A DNA stretch of 64,000 nucleotides. Source: Nannochloris sp. 'desiccata'. Taxonomy: Eukaryota > Chlorophyta > Trebouxiophyceae > Chlorellales > Chlorellaceae. The notes beneath the pieces were generated by a model. That model saw only the letters and a list, made by a program, of their open reading frames with translations, was not told the origin of the DNA and ran no database searches. The stretch is from positions 992,001-1,056,000 of the forward strand of contig JAGTXX020000006.1 in NCBI GenBank assembly GCA_019044685.2, read 5' to 3'. Positions 30,821 to 41,731 of this stretch are shown piece after piece. The number at the start of each line of letters is the position of its first letter. Position 1 is the first letter of the stretch. Both the position numbers and the translations under genes were made by a program.

Positions 30821-33800
30821 ATGGCTGGACGAGGAGAACAACACCATGAGCGTGTATCCACGTTCCTGGTGGCTAGCGACAAAGCCCAGGCCAGTCAAAA
30901 TGAAATTAGGATGGCACTAGAGTCTAGCGATGATCAGGCCAAGGTGTTGGCCATGCAGAAGGCGATTGCCGCTTTGCTAAATGGAGAGCAGTTGCCTCAG
31001 CTGTTTATTACCATTGTGCGCTATGTGCTGCCTTCTGAGAATCATCTGGTGCAAAAATTACTCTTGTTGTACTTGGTACGTAATTTGTATGCTGGATGTA
31101 GTATTTTAGAATTTCAGGATACTCGATTTTGTTTGATCAAAAACACGGTTGTGATCACGCTCTCTTTTTTGGTTTTGCAGGAAACGATTCAGAAGACAGA
31201 TGCAAATGGAAAGCTTTTGCCAGAAATGGTAGGTGTTATTAAAGATAAAAACGCTGCTGATCACTAGATGAAAGTATTTATGTGTACTGATTTATTAAAT
31301 TTCCCGCTTTTCGAATTTCTCGTCCTCGCAGATTTTAATTTGCCAGAACCTGCGTAACAACTTACAGCATCCTAACGAGTACATCCGCGGCGTTACTCTC
31401 CGTTTCCTCTGTAGAATTCACGAAGAGGAGCTTTTGGAACCACTTGTTCCTTCAGTAATTGCTAATTTGGAGCACCGTCATTCCTATGTTCGTAAAAACG
31501 CTGTCTTGGCATTGTCTGCAATCTACCGCTTACCCAAGGGAGAGCTTCTTGTCCCTGACGCCCCCGAGTTTGTAGAAAAGCTTTTAAACACTGAACAAGA
31601 CCTCAGCACTCGCCGTAATGCATTCCAAATGCTGTGCAACAACTCCCAAGAACGTGCGGTAGCCTATCTATTCAACAATGCAGAGCGCCTTGCCGACTGG
31701 GGAGACATTTTACAGCTGGCAGTATTGGATCTCATTCGTAAAGTATGCAAAACACAGCCTGAAGCAAAGGGCCGTTACATTAAAATCATTCTTGCACTGC
31801 TCCAGAGTAGGTCTACAGCTGTAGTCTACGAGTGTGCCACAACATTGGTCTCTCTTTCCAGTGCACCCACCGCCGTCCGCGCCGCTGCTCAATGCTTCTG
31901 CCAACTTTTGGTCAATCAAAGCGATAACAACGTGAAATTAATTGTCCTTGATCGTTTGGCTGAGCTAAAAGAACGGCATCGTGATGTCATGTCTGATTTA
32001 TTGATGGACATGCTGCGTGCTTTGTCTGCACCAAATCTTGATGTTCGTAGAAAAGTACTCGATGTTGCCCTGGATTTAGTAACCTCTCGCTCTGTGGATG
32101 AAGTCGTCGGCGTGTTGAAGAAAGAAGCTGTCAAAACACAAGGTCGTGATATTGAACGTGGTGCCGAATACCGTTCTCTTCTTGTTCGTGCTATTCATCA
32201 ATGTGCAGTCCGATTCCCCGATGTCGCTGCATCAGTTTTACACTTGTTGATGGATTTCTTATCTGACCCCAATGCCGCTTCTGCTTTAGATGTCGCTCAT
32301 TTCATTCGTGAAATTGCAGAGACCAATCCCAAATTACATGATGCTATTGTAGAAAGGTTGATGGACACATTCCCAGCGGTACGATTATCCCGAGTAGCTG
32401 CCTGTTTACTGTGGGTCATATCCGAATTTTGTACGAGCACCGAAGAGGTGACTATTGCCTTGGAGATGATTAAAGGATGCCTGGGTCCGTTACCTTTCCT
32501 GAAAGAAGGAGGGGAAGAGGGTGAGGACGGCGAAGAAAAAGAAGAAGTCGTCGCGTCAGTGCAAGCTCCAATTCAAAAGGCACGACCTGTTGTGCTTGCT
32601 GATGGATCGTATGCTACACAAACTGCCATCCCTGGTGAACCAGCTATGTCACCACTTGCAAATGGAAATTCTGCAACTGCTCCCTCTTTACGATCAATGC
32701 TCCTTGCGGGAGATTTCTTCCTTGGCGCCGTCCTTTCTTCTGCATTCACAAAAATGCTTTTACGTTTACAATCTCTGAATGAAATGCCTACCCCTGCATT
32801 CAACCGTCTCACTGCTGAGCTGATGCTTATTGTAGCGGGCGTCTTGCGGTTAGGTGGTTCGGCCTCTTCTACAGTACACCCAATGGATGATGACGTCCGG
32901 GATCGAATGGCTGGATGCCTTCGTGTCATGGCATCACCTAGTAGTGACGAAGCGAAGATCTGGTTGGATGCTTGCCGTGCATCGTTTGAAGGCTTCATTG
33001 CTGAGAAACAGAAGCGAGATGCCGCGGAAGCACAAAAGGTAGCTGCTCTTAAAGTAGCTCAACCTGATGAGTTAATTGATTTCCGTCACTTGAAATCTCG
33101 TCGTGGTATGTCTAGAGTTGAACTTGAAGATGCGGTAGAATCTGATCTCGCTGCAGCGACTGGATTGATGGAACGAGGCGGTACTGGCGGTGGTGCTGCT
33201 GGTTCTGGTCGTACTACATCTCTGTCGAAAGTAGTCCAACTGACTGGATTCAGTGACCCTATTTACGCTGAGGCCTATGTGACTGCTCATCGGTATGATA
33301 TTGTATTGGATGTATTGGTTATCAACCGTACTGGAGAAACCATGCAAAATGTCTCGCTTGAATTGGCCACCATGGGCGACTTGAAATTGGTAGAGCGGCC
33401 TCAAGCATATACCCTAGCCCCCGGTGCTCAACGCTCCATCCGTGCCAACATTAAAGTTTCTTCTACAGAGACTGGTGCTATTTTTGGCAACCTCGTCTAT
33501 GAATCTACTGGCCGTGCTGATCGTTCTGTGGTTGTCTTGTCAGACATTCACATTGACATCATGGATTACATTGTACCGGCAATCTGCCCAGATATTCAGT
33601 TTAGATCCATGTGGGCAGAATTTGAATGGGAAAATAAGGTTGCTGTGAATACATCTATTACGGATCCACATGCGTTCTTGGACCATATTGTTGCGTGCAC
33701 TAATATGAGATGCCTGACACCACCCTCAGCATTGGACGGCGATTGTGGATTTTTGGCTGCGAATTTATATGCCCGTAGTGTGTTTGGAGAAGATGCATTG

Positions 33801-33923
33801 GTGAATGTGTCTGTTGAGAAGTTATCTGATGGTAAATTGGGTGGATATATTCGTATCAGATCAAAGACTCAAGGGATTGCTTTGTCTCTCGGTGATAAAC
33901 TCATTATCAAATCTAAAGGGTAG
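30821..33923 (+). CDS. COPB1: Coatomer subunit beta (beta-COP)
   Basis: Three exons: 30821-31075, 31181-31228 (16 codons, ETIQKTDANGKLLPEM) and 31332-33923, giving 964 aa, the family's normal size. The adaptin-like N-terminal trunk includes LVQKLLLLYL, NLRNNLQHPNEYIRGVTLRFLCRI and LEPLVPSVIANLEHRHSYVRKNAVLA. After a short acidic linker near 465-480 comes a coatomer beta C-terminal domain from about residue 650, with LTGFSDPIYAEAYVTAH and DIHIDIMDYIVPAICPD. Beta-COP is a core COPI coat subunit for retrograde Golgi-to-ER traffic. Both introns fall in the first 11 percent of the coding sequence. TGTAA lies 106 nt after the stop at 34029-34033. Confidence 0.96.
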
Positions 33924-34395
33924 ATTGGTTTATTTAGGGTTTATTGGTTGTTTAGAGCCAGCAGAATAATTCTTCATAATTAGTAGGTATATCACTTGTT
34001 TCCTTTTCTTCATGCTTGATCCCTTTTGTGTAATCTAGAAATATTGATCCGTTAATAATCTTAAAAAGCTGTCGTACGTTGAATTGATTGACGTATATAG
34101 TGGTGGTGGTGGTAGCGGGGGCGGTGTAGAGAGTGGAGATGGATGTACTCTGGATTTCCAGGTTGTCTGGTGAAAAAGCCCTCTTAACTGCTAGAGAAAA
34201 TTTTACATAGTACAATGGATAGAATTATAGCTAAATATATTGCATATGGGGGTCAGTATTGATAATGACTCTGAGATGTAAGGAAAGGTCGGGAGAAAAA
34301 AAATGATTAGCAGGAGGCGGCCAGAATTATATAAATTGGTCTCCTCTTTCTATTCTCTTCCTCCCTTCTTCCATCTAATTCTCCTTTACGCCTCT
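33924..34395. other. Convergent intergenic region, beta-COP / bL33c
   Basis: These 472 nt separate two stop codons. TGTAA for beta-COP is at 34029-34033, and TTACA at 34203-34207 could serve bL33c. An 87-codon minus-strand open frame (33952-34215) lies between them; it has no recognisable domain and I do not call it a gene. Confidence 0.35.
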
Positions 34396-34992
34396 TTAAG
34401 ACTTGATCTCTCTGTGAAGGGTCATCTTACGAAGATGCTTGTTATATTTCATCAATTCAAGGCGGGCAGGGGTATTCTTTTTAGATTTCTGGGTGGTGTA
34501 CCTGTGAAATAATAGAAATAACAGGGCGTTAATAATGCAATGTACAATATAGACATAGATAGTAGAGAAGGTAGAGAGGGTCACTGGATTAATATGCTAG
34601 AGAATAATAAAGCCACCGCATCCACGCCACAAGAAAGGATGATGAATATTACCTGCTGGGTGTAGAGCCCTCCTGTCTGGCTTCGGTACATTCTATGGTT
34701 ACAATCAACCGAATTCCCTTCTTCTTGGCTGCGATAATTTGAAAATTAATAAAGAAATAAAAAGTTAGAGAGGTTTGTTCATGACAAAATGTTAGAACTG
34801 GAGCAGAGAAAGCACTGAAAATGAATCATCCGCTGATATTAATGACGTCTAGAATATCATCTTATCAAATTACTTACCCATGCAAGTGACAGAGCGGGTT
34901 CCAACACTCTGAGGCTGCATGGCAGGGGTAGATTGAACAAAGCGCTGGGCTCCGAGGAAGGAGCTCCTCAGGGGCATTGTGCAGGACTGCAT
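34396..34992 (-). CDS. RPL33: Plastid 50S ribosomal protein bL33c, nuclear-encoded
   Basis: Three small exons: 34878-34992, 34653-34728 and 34396-34501, giving 98 aa. The first 38 residues ([18 protein letters not shown]...) look like a transit peptide. The mature part reads [17 protein letters not shown] then, across the second splice, [22 protein letters not shown] and [10 protein letters not shown], the bL33 pattern. It keeps only one Cys (IECTEA), unlike the four-Cys zinc forms. rpl33 is plastid-encoded in most streptophytes, so a nuclear copy supports a chlorophyte. No single frame longer than about 60 codons exists, so frame-based gene finders could miss this gene. It is divergent from the F-box gene with 185 nt between the ATGs. 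Confidence 0.9.
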
Positions 34993-35177
34993 TTTTCTAA
35001 AGTAGTAAGGTATCAATTATGTTCAAGATTTCGGTTTCATGGCCAATTTAATCCCGAAGAACACTCATATTTCAGTGCTTTGCAGTAATTTGACCCCGAA
35101 TCGAAAACTCAAATCTCGACTATATTGTCGCACTGCGACAGTCGCAGTAAGTTGAATCCTTCATTTTCTCATACACA

Positions 35178-36979
35178 ATGCGTCTTCGTGTCCGAGATGC
35201 TTCAAATGGAAGGACTTGGAGGATGCAACTAGACCAATCTTCTCCAACAATTCATAATCTAAAAGATTCGGTGATCCAACAGTGCTTTGCAAGTGAAGAA
35301 AGCCCCTCCAATGGCAATCAAAATGTGTTACTGTCGCTAAATAAAAAGGTACATAGCCACAAGAGAGAAAATCATATGAAACCATTTCTGCACTACTAAA
35401 CAAAGCTGTTCAAGTGATCTGACCTCCAAACATCTTATCGCCTAGAGCTTCTATTTCTTCTCCTTAACAGGAACCCATTCAAAGCGACCCTGATGCCACA
35501 TTGAGCAGCTTAGGTATATGTAGTGGAGATCTGATATGGCTTTTATCCCCTGTGCCACCTCCTGTAGCTCCCACAGCAACTACTGCCACTGCCCGAGAGT
35601 CGACGATGGCTGACCAGCCTGTTGTGCAACCAGCTGTCTCACAACAGAGAGAAGAGCAACCAATGGACATCGATCCAGAAGAGGGCCCTTCTACTTCTTC
35701 ACAACAACTAGATGGATTAGATTCGTACATTCCAGTACCAGTAGGCCTCCGTATTCCTAGCTACTTGCTGCGAGTACTGACCTCTTCAAACAGTATTACA
35801 AAACCCGATGCATCCTCCTCTTCTGGATCTTCTTTCGTGGAACTAGGTCCTATTGGAGTGCTTTTATTGATGGCTCATGCCGCAATGCTGGAAACTGGAT
35901 TCACTTACATTAGTAACAGTAACAATAACACCGCGACAACAGCTTCTAGTGTATCATATATTAATCAAATGCAAGATAACAATCACGATGATTTTTCTGA
36001 TTATCATCTTTCTATTGCCGCCGCGGCTATCTCTTCTGGAGTCTTCCGCCTCCAATACAACTTAGCCAGTAATAAAGAGGTATCAGCTTCGCCAGCGTGT
36101 ACGCTAATCTGCAGTGCAATGGGTGAGTCTGTTTTAATTGCAGCATCAGCTGAAGATGGAAAACATGCACGTCACGTGGTTCTCGATTGGAAAGCTCAAC
36201 GCTATGTTGTTCCTTACAGTACTAGTAAACATGAAGAAAAGAAGAACAAGGGGGTAGGTAAAGAAACAGAGAGTTTGAAGTTATGTGATGGTGTTGAAAT
36301 TACTCCCAGGCAAGATATAATCCTCCTTGCACAGACACATAATAATGTAGATAATGAAAATGACGGGCCTCGGCAGAAAGTTTGGAAGGTAGAGCATGAA
36401 GCCCTTAAGAAAGTATGGAATATATTAAAAGATAGCATCGCATTACCCATGCTTACCGCAGCATGTCTTTCTGCTGGATATCCACCACCTGTTGGACTGT
36501 TGACTTTGCCTACTGAAGTCAAAGATAGCCTGCTGGGCATGCTTTGTGCCATCGACCTCGCCGCCCTTGGTGCTGCTTGTACAGAGCTGAAACATCTTAC
36601 CTCTTCAGATGAGCTTTGGAAACCTTTATTTTTGACAGATTTTCCTGATCCGCCTGTGGAAATTGCATATGCAGCGTTAAAGAAGGGGTATAAATGGGCC
36701 TATGCTCATTGTTTTCTTGAAAGACGTAGAGCAGAGGAAGAGCGCTACCGTAGACGGCAAAGAAGATATGTGATCCCTGGCTTGCCTTTAGGGCCGAGAC
36801 CTCCGTATTACCCTGCACCTGCTCCACGTGGATTCCCGGGTATTATTGGTGGTGATCAAGACAGGCTTCCTTTCTTCCCTGGGCCGCCTGGTGGTAGATT
36901 TACTTTTGGTGGTGGTGTCGGTAGCCGCAGTTTTGGAAGCGGTAGTGGTGGTCGACCCGGGAGCCACCGGTTATTTTGA
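35178..36979 (+). CDS. FBXO7/SKIP22-like F-box protein with N-terminal ubiquitin-like domain
   Basis: Exons 35178-35348 and 35471-36979 encode 559 aa. Residues 1-85 look like a ubiquitin-like fold: MRLRVRDA...NVLLSLNKK joined to EPIQSDPDATLSSLGICSGDLIWLL. A middle globular part (about 135-370) resembles the PI31-type FP domain of FBXO7. An F-box follows at about 398-447 (LLTLPTEVKDSLLGMLCAIDLAALGAAC...LWKPLFLTDF), then an Arg-rich helix and a Gly/Pro/Arg-rich tail (LPLGPRPPYYP). The order Ubl, FP, F-box and Pro-rich tail is that of FBXO7 and plant SKIP22, SCF substrate adaptors that also touch the proteasome. Substrates are unknown. Confidence 0.82.
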
Positions 36980-37483
36980 AAGGTCTACCAGTGTTATTTC
37001 CAATAAATGTATGTATGCGTATGTATGGTAGAATATTCATTATGTATGATATCTATTACGTAATGTATCTGCACCTTTTCTGTACTAATGGGCCTTCTCA
37101 TTTTCATGTGTTGGCTGACTTTTAACTTCCCCCAAAAAAAGTTTTGTGCATTTCATGTGTTACCTTGTCACATAAGTGAATCTGAGTGTTGTACACTAAT
37201 CTAATTTACGATATCAGGATACTTTAGGAGAGAATAAGAATAGAAGTTAGAAAGGGAAGAAAGAGCGAAAAAGATTGTATAAGCTTCTCAAGGAAAAATA
37301 AAAAAACTCAAATCGACAAGCAAGCAAGCCAGCGGCTGAAAACATTCTTTGATATCAAAAAAGAAAAGAGGGGAAAAGGGAGTTTAACGTTTCGTAGAGA
37401 AGAAAACGCATTTTTAATCAAACCGATTCTCTCTATTGAACAAAATACTACTACGATGAATGTCTCTCTCATAAGATTTATGA
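36980..37483. other. Convergent intergenic region, F-box protein / asparagine synthetase
   Basis: These 504 nt hold two 3' UTRs. The sequence is purine-rich from about 37215 to 37400 and has GTAT repeats near 37005-37025. No gene and no clear TGTAA is seen. Confidence 0.35.
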
Positions 37484-39467
37484 TTAAGCTGTCCCATTTG
37501 CTACCACCACCGCTGCCGTCACCTCGAAGCCATCTCCAGCCTCGTGCACAGATTTAATAGCTCTCCCACTAATTTCATGAGTATTTTCCCACTCAGGATC
37601 CCATTTCAACGCTTCTGGTGTTGAGCACGCAATAGAAAGCCCTTTGGGCACTGTTTCCAAAGATGCCGGGTGAGGGAAGTGACCCTCAAACAGCGATCGG
37701 AGCAAATAATATTCTTTCGTGCGTGGAGGGTGTGCTGGGAAACGAAGTTCCCGTGCATCAAACATCTCGTCACTGATCACTTTCGCGGCATAATCTCTCA
37801 AACCATCGACCCAATCATACCCAACACCATCACTGAACTGTTCTTTTTGTCTCCACAACACGTCCTCTGGCAAATAAGGGTTTTCGGGCTCATCAAATGC
37901 CTTGCGTAAGATATATTTCTCAAGTTTTGGGTGGATTCCATCAGGTTTTTCAGCCAAATTAGGCATTTTATCGGCCGCATCAATGTTCATTGCCACGTCC
38001 AAGAATGTTTTATCCAAAAAGGGGACACGGGTTTCAACGCCAAAGGCAAAAGGTGCCTTGTTGGCGCGCATAACATCGAATTGATGTAATCTAGCTACCA
38101 AACGTACGCATTCTTTGTGATATTCTGCTGCATTGGGTGCTTTATGGAAGAATAAATATCCACCAAACTCCTCATCAGCGCCTTCTCCACTTAAAACTAC
38201 CTTGATACCGAGGGCTTTGATTTTTCTGGCCAGCAGGTACATGGGAACAGCTGCACGCACCTGTTCATATGATTCAATATGCCAAATAAGATCATGAAGA
38301 GCATCAATACCTTCCTCCACGGTGAAAGTAAACTCATGATGATCAGTGCCCAAGAAATCTGCCACTTTACGAGCAGCAATGAGATCAGGGGAGCCGCCAA
38401 TTCCAATAGAGAAGGTGTGAATTTTATGATCAGGGTCATACGCATTGGTAGCTTCTTTAATGTGTCTCACAGCGACAGATGCTACCAAAGAAGAATCCAA
38501 CCCACCTGATAACAAAATACCAAGAGGAGCGTCAGACATGAGACGCTTGACCACAGAATCGATAAAAGATTGGCGTAAAAGAGGAAGATCAGCAGGGGTG
38601 GTGGGGACATAGTCCAAATCAAGCCATTTAGGATTGTACCAGCGTTCAAGTTTGCCAGTTGTGGAACGGTAGACATGGCCAGGAGGGAAAATTTCAATGT
38701 GCTCGCACTTGGTTTGAAGTGCCTTCATTTCACTGGCTGCCCAGACGCTGCCATCGGCACCTTTACCCCAATAAAGAGAGCAGATACCAATAGGATCACG
38801 GGCAATGCAAAAATATCCGGTGCGCTCGTCCCAGATACAGCAAGCAAAAATACCATCGAGGCTGTTCCAAAGCTCGTTGGTATCTCCGTATTTCTGGTAG
38901 AGGTATCCGATGATGGCCGAGTCAGACTTGGAAGGGATGTCTACACCAGCAAGAGCTGTGTCTTTAATCTTCTGATGGTTGTAAATCTCACTATTCCTGC
39001 AGAGCGGTGGGGGAGAAGAGCAGAGGGAGCGGAAGAATAAAAGTGAGAAAACAGCGTGTCGTGAAATTGGAATGTAATCGCAAGCTATAGCAGTCTTTGG
39101 CATCAACATGCGCTCAATATGCATAAGACTTACAATGCCCAGTTGATGTTTCCTTCAGAAGTCGAGATTGAGAAAGGCTGACTGCAGTTGCATCAAGCAC
39201 ATGTGGAGTGAGTTGGGGTGTTAAATGAAGCAATCTGATAGAGAATACATTTCAACGATTATCTATTAAGGATGCTTACCTGCCAGTATCGGTGGGATCC
39301 ACAATCATAAGACGCTCAAAAGCGAGGAAAGCCCTGCCATCGGGGGCTTGGTAAATTGCGTTTCCGTCTGGGCCACGATGACGCAGCAGCTTACTGAGGC
39401 GCAAAATCTCTCTCCTGTTGGTCTCAGCATCTCCAGTGATGCCGAGAGCGGCCAAAATACCGCACAT
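37484..39467 (-). CDS. ASN: Asparagine synthetase (glutamine-hydrolysing)
   Basis: Three exons: 39280-39467, 39134-39181 (48 nt) and 37484-38996, giving 582 aa. The chain starts MCGILAALG, so Cys2 is the glutaminase nucleophile after Met removal. RHRGPDG and FERLMIVDPT follow in exon 1. The PPi-loop LSGGLDSSL and SGEGADEEFGGY mark the synthetase domain, which makes asparagine and AMP from aspartate and ATP. The C-terminal half is strongly conserved with plant ASN1. In the glutaminase domain the usual NGEIYNH reads NSEIYNH at the exon 2/3 junction, and the exon 2 strand region is divergent. The splice was chosen because it is the only phase-consistent GT-AG pair. It is a cytosolic enzyme of nitrogen storage. 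Confidence 0.94.
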
Positions 39468-39761
39468 GTTTTACTAATTTCAAGCTGGAAGCTAAAGTTA
39501 AAATCTCTGAACAAGAGTTTACCTCTTTTCTAGGCAATTCTTTTAGACGATTGCCGCCTAGACTAAGAATAAATATATCTTTAATATGATTTATTCAATT
39601 GCGCGCATTGAATTTAAAATTACATCAACGGATAGCCCTACTCGATCAACTCCAGCAGCCGCAATCGAATTTCACCCCAATTTCAAACCAAACCCAACCT
39701 TTCAGCTGCTGGTATAATCGCCAGGCTATAGCATAAACAACACATTTTTAATCCTGCTCCT

Positions 39762-41508
39762 TTAATTTCCTCCTAGCAACGCTTTTCGAGCCTTAGCAAT
39801 CCGTTCCAAATTCTCTTGCCGCTGTTTTTCATATTCATTCAGCTCCCGCTCTGGCGTCCCCTTTGTCCCCTCTTCTTCAGAAGCTTCACCAACAGCTGCA
39901 GCGATTTCCATCGCTTCCTCGGCGTCTTTACCCTCAGCCATAGCTTGACGCACACGGCTATATTGTGGCCGGGAATGGACATTGCAAAAGGCAAGGGGCT
40001 CCCCGTCAAGCGAGAATGTTAGTTGATACCCAGCAAAGCGACCACAGAGAACATGAAATCCTTTACAACAGCTACCGTAGCTACATTGCCTGCATAGAAA
40101 GGATGATACTTATAAAAAATATAGAGTTAGAGATGAAGGGGCTGCAGATTTCAGTAAAAATCGGCTTGCTAATGAATGAAAATTAAGGGAAATTAACAAC
40201 AACCAGTTCAGCAAAAAGTTTCTTCTTACACTACTGCTCCTCCTGCTTGACTGCACAAGGTACACTTTAACTCCACTCGTTCCTTCGTTAATCCACTGAC
40301 ATTGATCTTACTCATCTTTACTGGATCATCAAGAGACACGCCTGGCGTCCAAAGAGCACACGCAACATGCATCCAAGTGTCCTCTGCAGCAGCAGCAGCA
40401 GCCGGCACCGTAGCTTTTTCTTTCTTTCCTTTTCCTTTTTTTCCTTCTTCCACTGGAACGACTTTCCCAAAGGTAGTCACCCTTCGTAACGCACCACCCT
40501 GTACAGGACATATCGAACACTGAAATTTTGCACCTTTTTTCTTCTTTTTCACTGCACACGTGTCACAAAGCCACTCTCCTTGTGGGATCCGATCGACCCC
40601 ATAGCACGTTTGATGCGCAGCAACATCACAACCAGATCCTTCACATAATAATATGAGATTATCATCAGTACCGTCACCATCTCCACATATACTACATAAC
40701 GCGTCATCATCTCCAGTTGTCCAAGCGCCTTTAATTGGTTTTAGTGTTGCTAACTTAACACCAAGTTGAGCTCCAGAGCTGTCGGGTTCACCGCCAACCA
40801 CAACAAATAGCTTTCTTTTCTTCTTAGAAGATGGCCCGCCTTTCTTTTCTCTATTATTTGCTCTGCTTGTGATTGCATTTCTATTTGACTCGGCGTCGCT
40901 GTCATCTTCGTCAGAATCTTCATCGAAGCTAGTTTCTTTTAGCTTGCCAATAGGACGTTGTCCGATTGAGCGGGGAGTGCGCCTGGTGGGCGCAGTTTGA
41001 GCAGAACCTCGTTTACCCACTAATTTACCTGCAGATAAGCTCGAATCACTCAATTCTGCCTCGTCTTCGCTGTCACTGTCGTCATCAACCTCGTCTTCTT
41101 CGTCAGTGTCGCTGGCTTCCTGTTCGTCTGTGTCGCTGCCACTGATAACGGCCTTGTTCTTGCCTCTACGGCCACCTCCGTGTCTGTTATTCTGCTGAGG
41201 AATCACGTTACGTCCACGTTTTGAACCCAAATTTACTACAGGCATTGGTTTAACCCCATTGGCCAAGGCTTTCAGTCTTCCATTTAAAGATCTGAGTGAC
41301 GCGATTTGCCGCTTCAATAACGATAACTGTGAAGGATTTAGAGCCTGCAAGCAAAGTCATCATGAATATAGATTTATTCTTAGTATAAGGATACTAGTAG
41401 GTAAGTAGGTGATTAACTTTGTAACAATATAAATTTGCCAAATTTTTCAAACATGCTCTGAATGTTGCTTACCAGTTCCGATGGCTCAGTAGCCTGTCCC
41501 TTCGCCAT
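39762..41508 (-). CDS. PHD plus extended-PHD chromatin reader
   Basis: Three exons: 41473-41508 (MAKGQATEPSEL), 40230-41344 and 39762-40089, giving 492 aa. The N-terminal 215 residues are basic and acidic low-complexity sequence with a helical start (SLLKRQIASLRSLNGRLKAL). A PHD finger follows at about 230-280 (CSICGDGDGTDD..LILLCEGSGCDVAAHQTCYG..EWLCDTC). Next is an extended PHD: CSICPVQGGALRR, WMHVACALWTPGV, then after the last splice CSYGSCCKGFHVLCGRFAGYQLTF...FCNVHS. This PHD-zinc-knuckle-ePHD set is found in JADE, BRPF, AF10 and PHF14, where it reads histone H3 tails. No bromodomain, PWWP or SET domain is seen. Without the last exon the ePHD would be cut in half. Confidence 0.85.
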
Positions 41509-41731
41509 ATTTCCAATAAGCTAGTTCTAACATACTGGAATTGCAGTAAGACTAGCAGATTTTACAACGGCGCCACAAGTCGAGCTGCCATGCTTTGCTG
41601 ACCGGACTCCGGGACGCCTGCTCTAATCTAATATAGCTTTCAACTTGCTTTTACACAGAAGAAGGAATTGTATATAGCATATATACCAGTACATTATTAA
41701 CACTCACTAATAATCATATTATATCTATCCT

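Noticed and set aside
33952..34215. 87-codon minus-strand frame between beta-COP and bL33c
   Set aside because: It has no recognisable domain and lies among the 3' ends of two convergent genes, over the beta-COP TGTAA.
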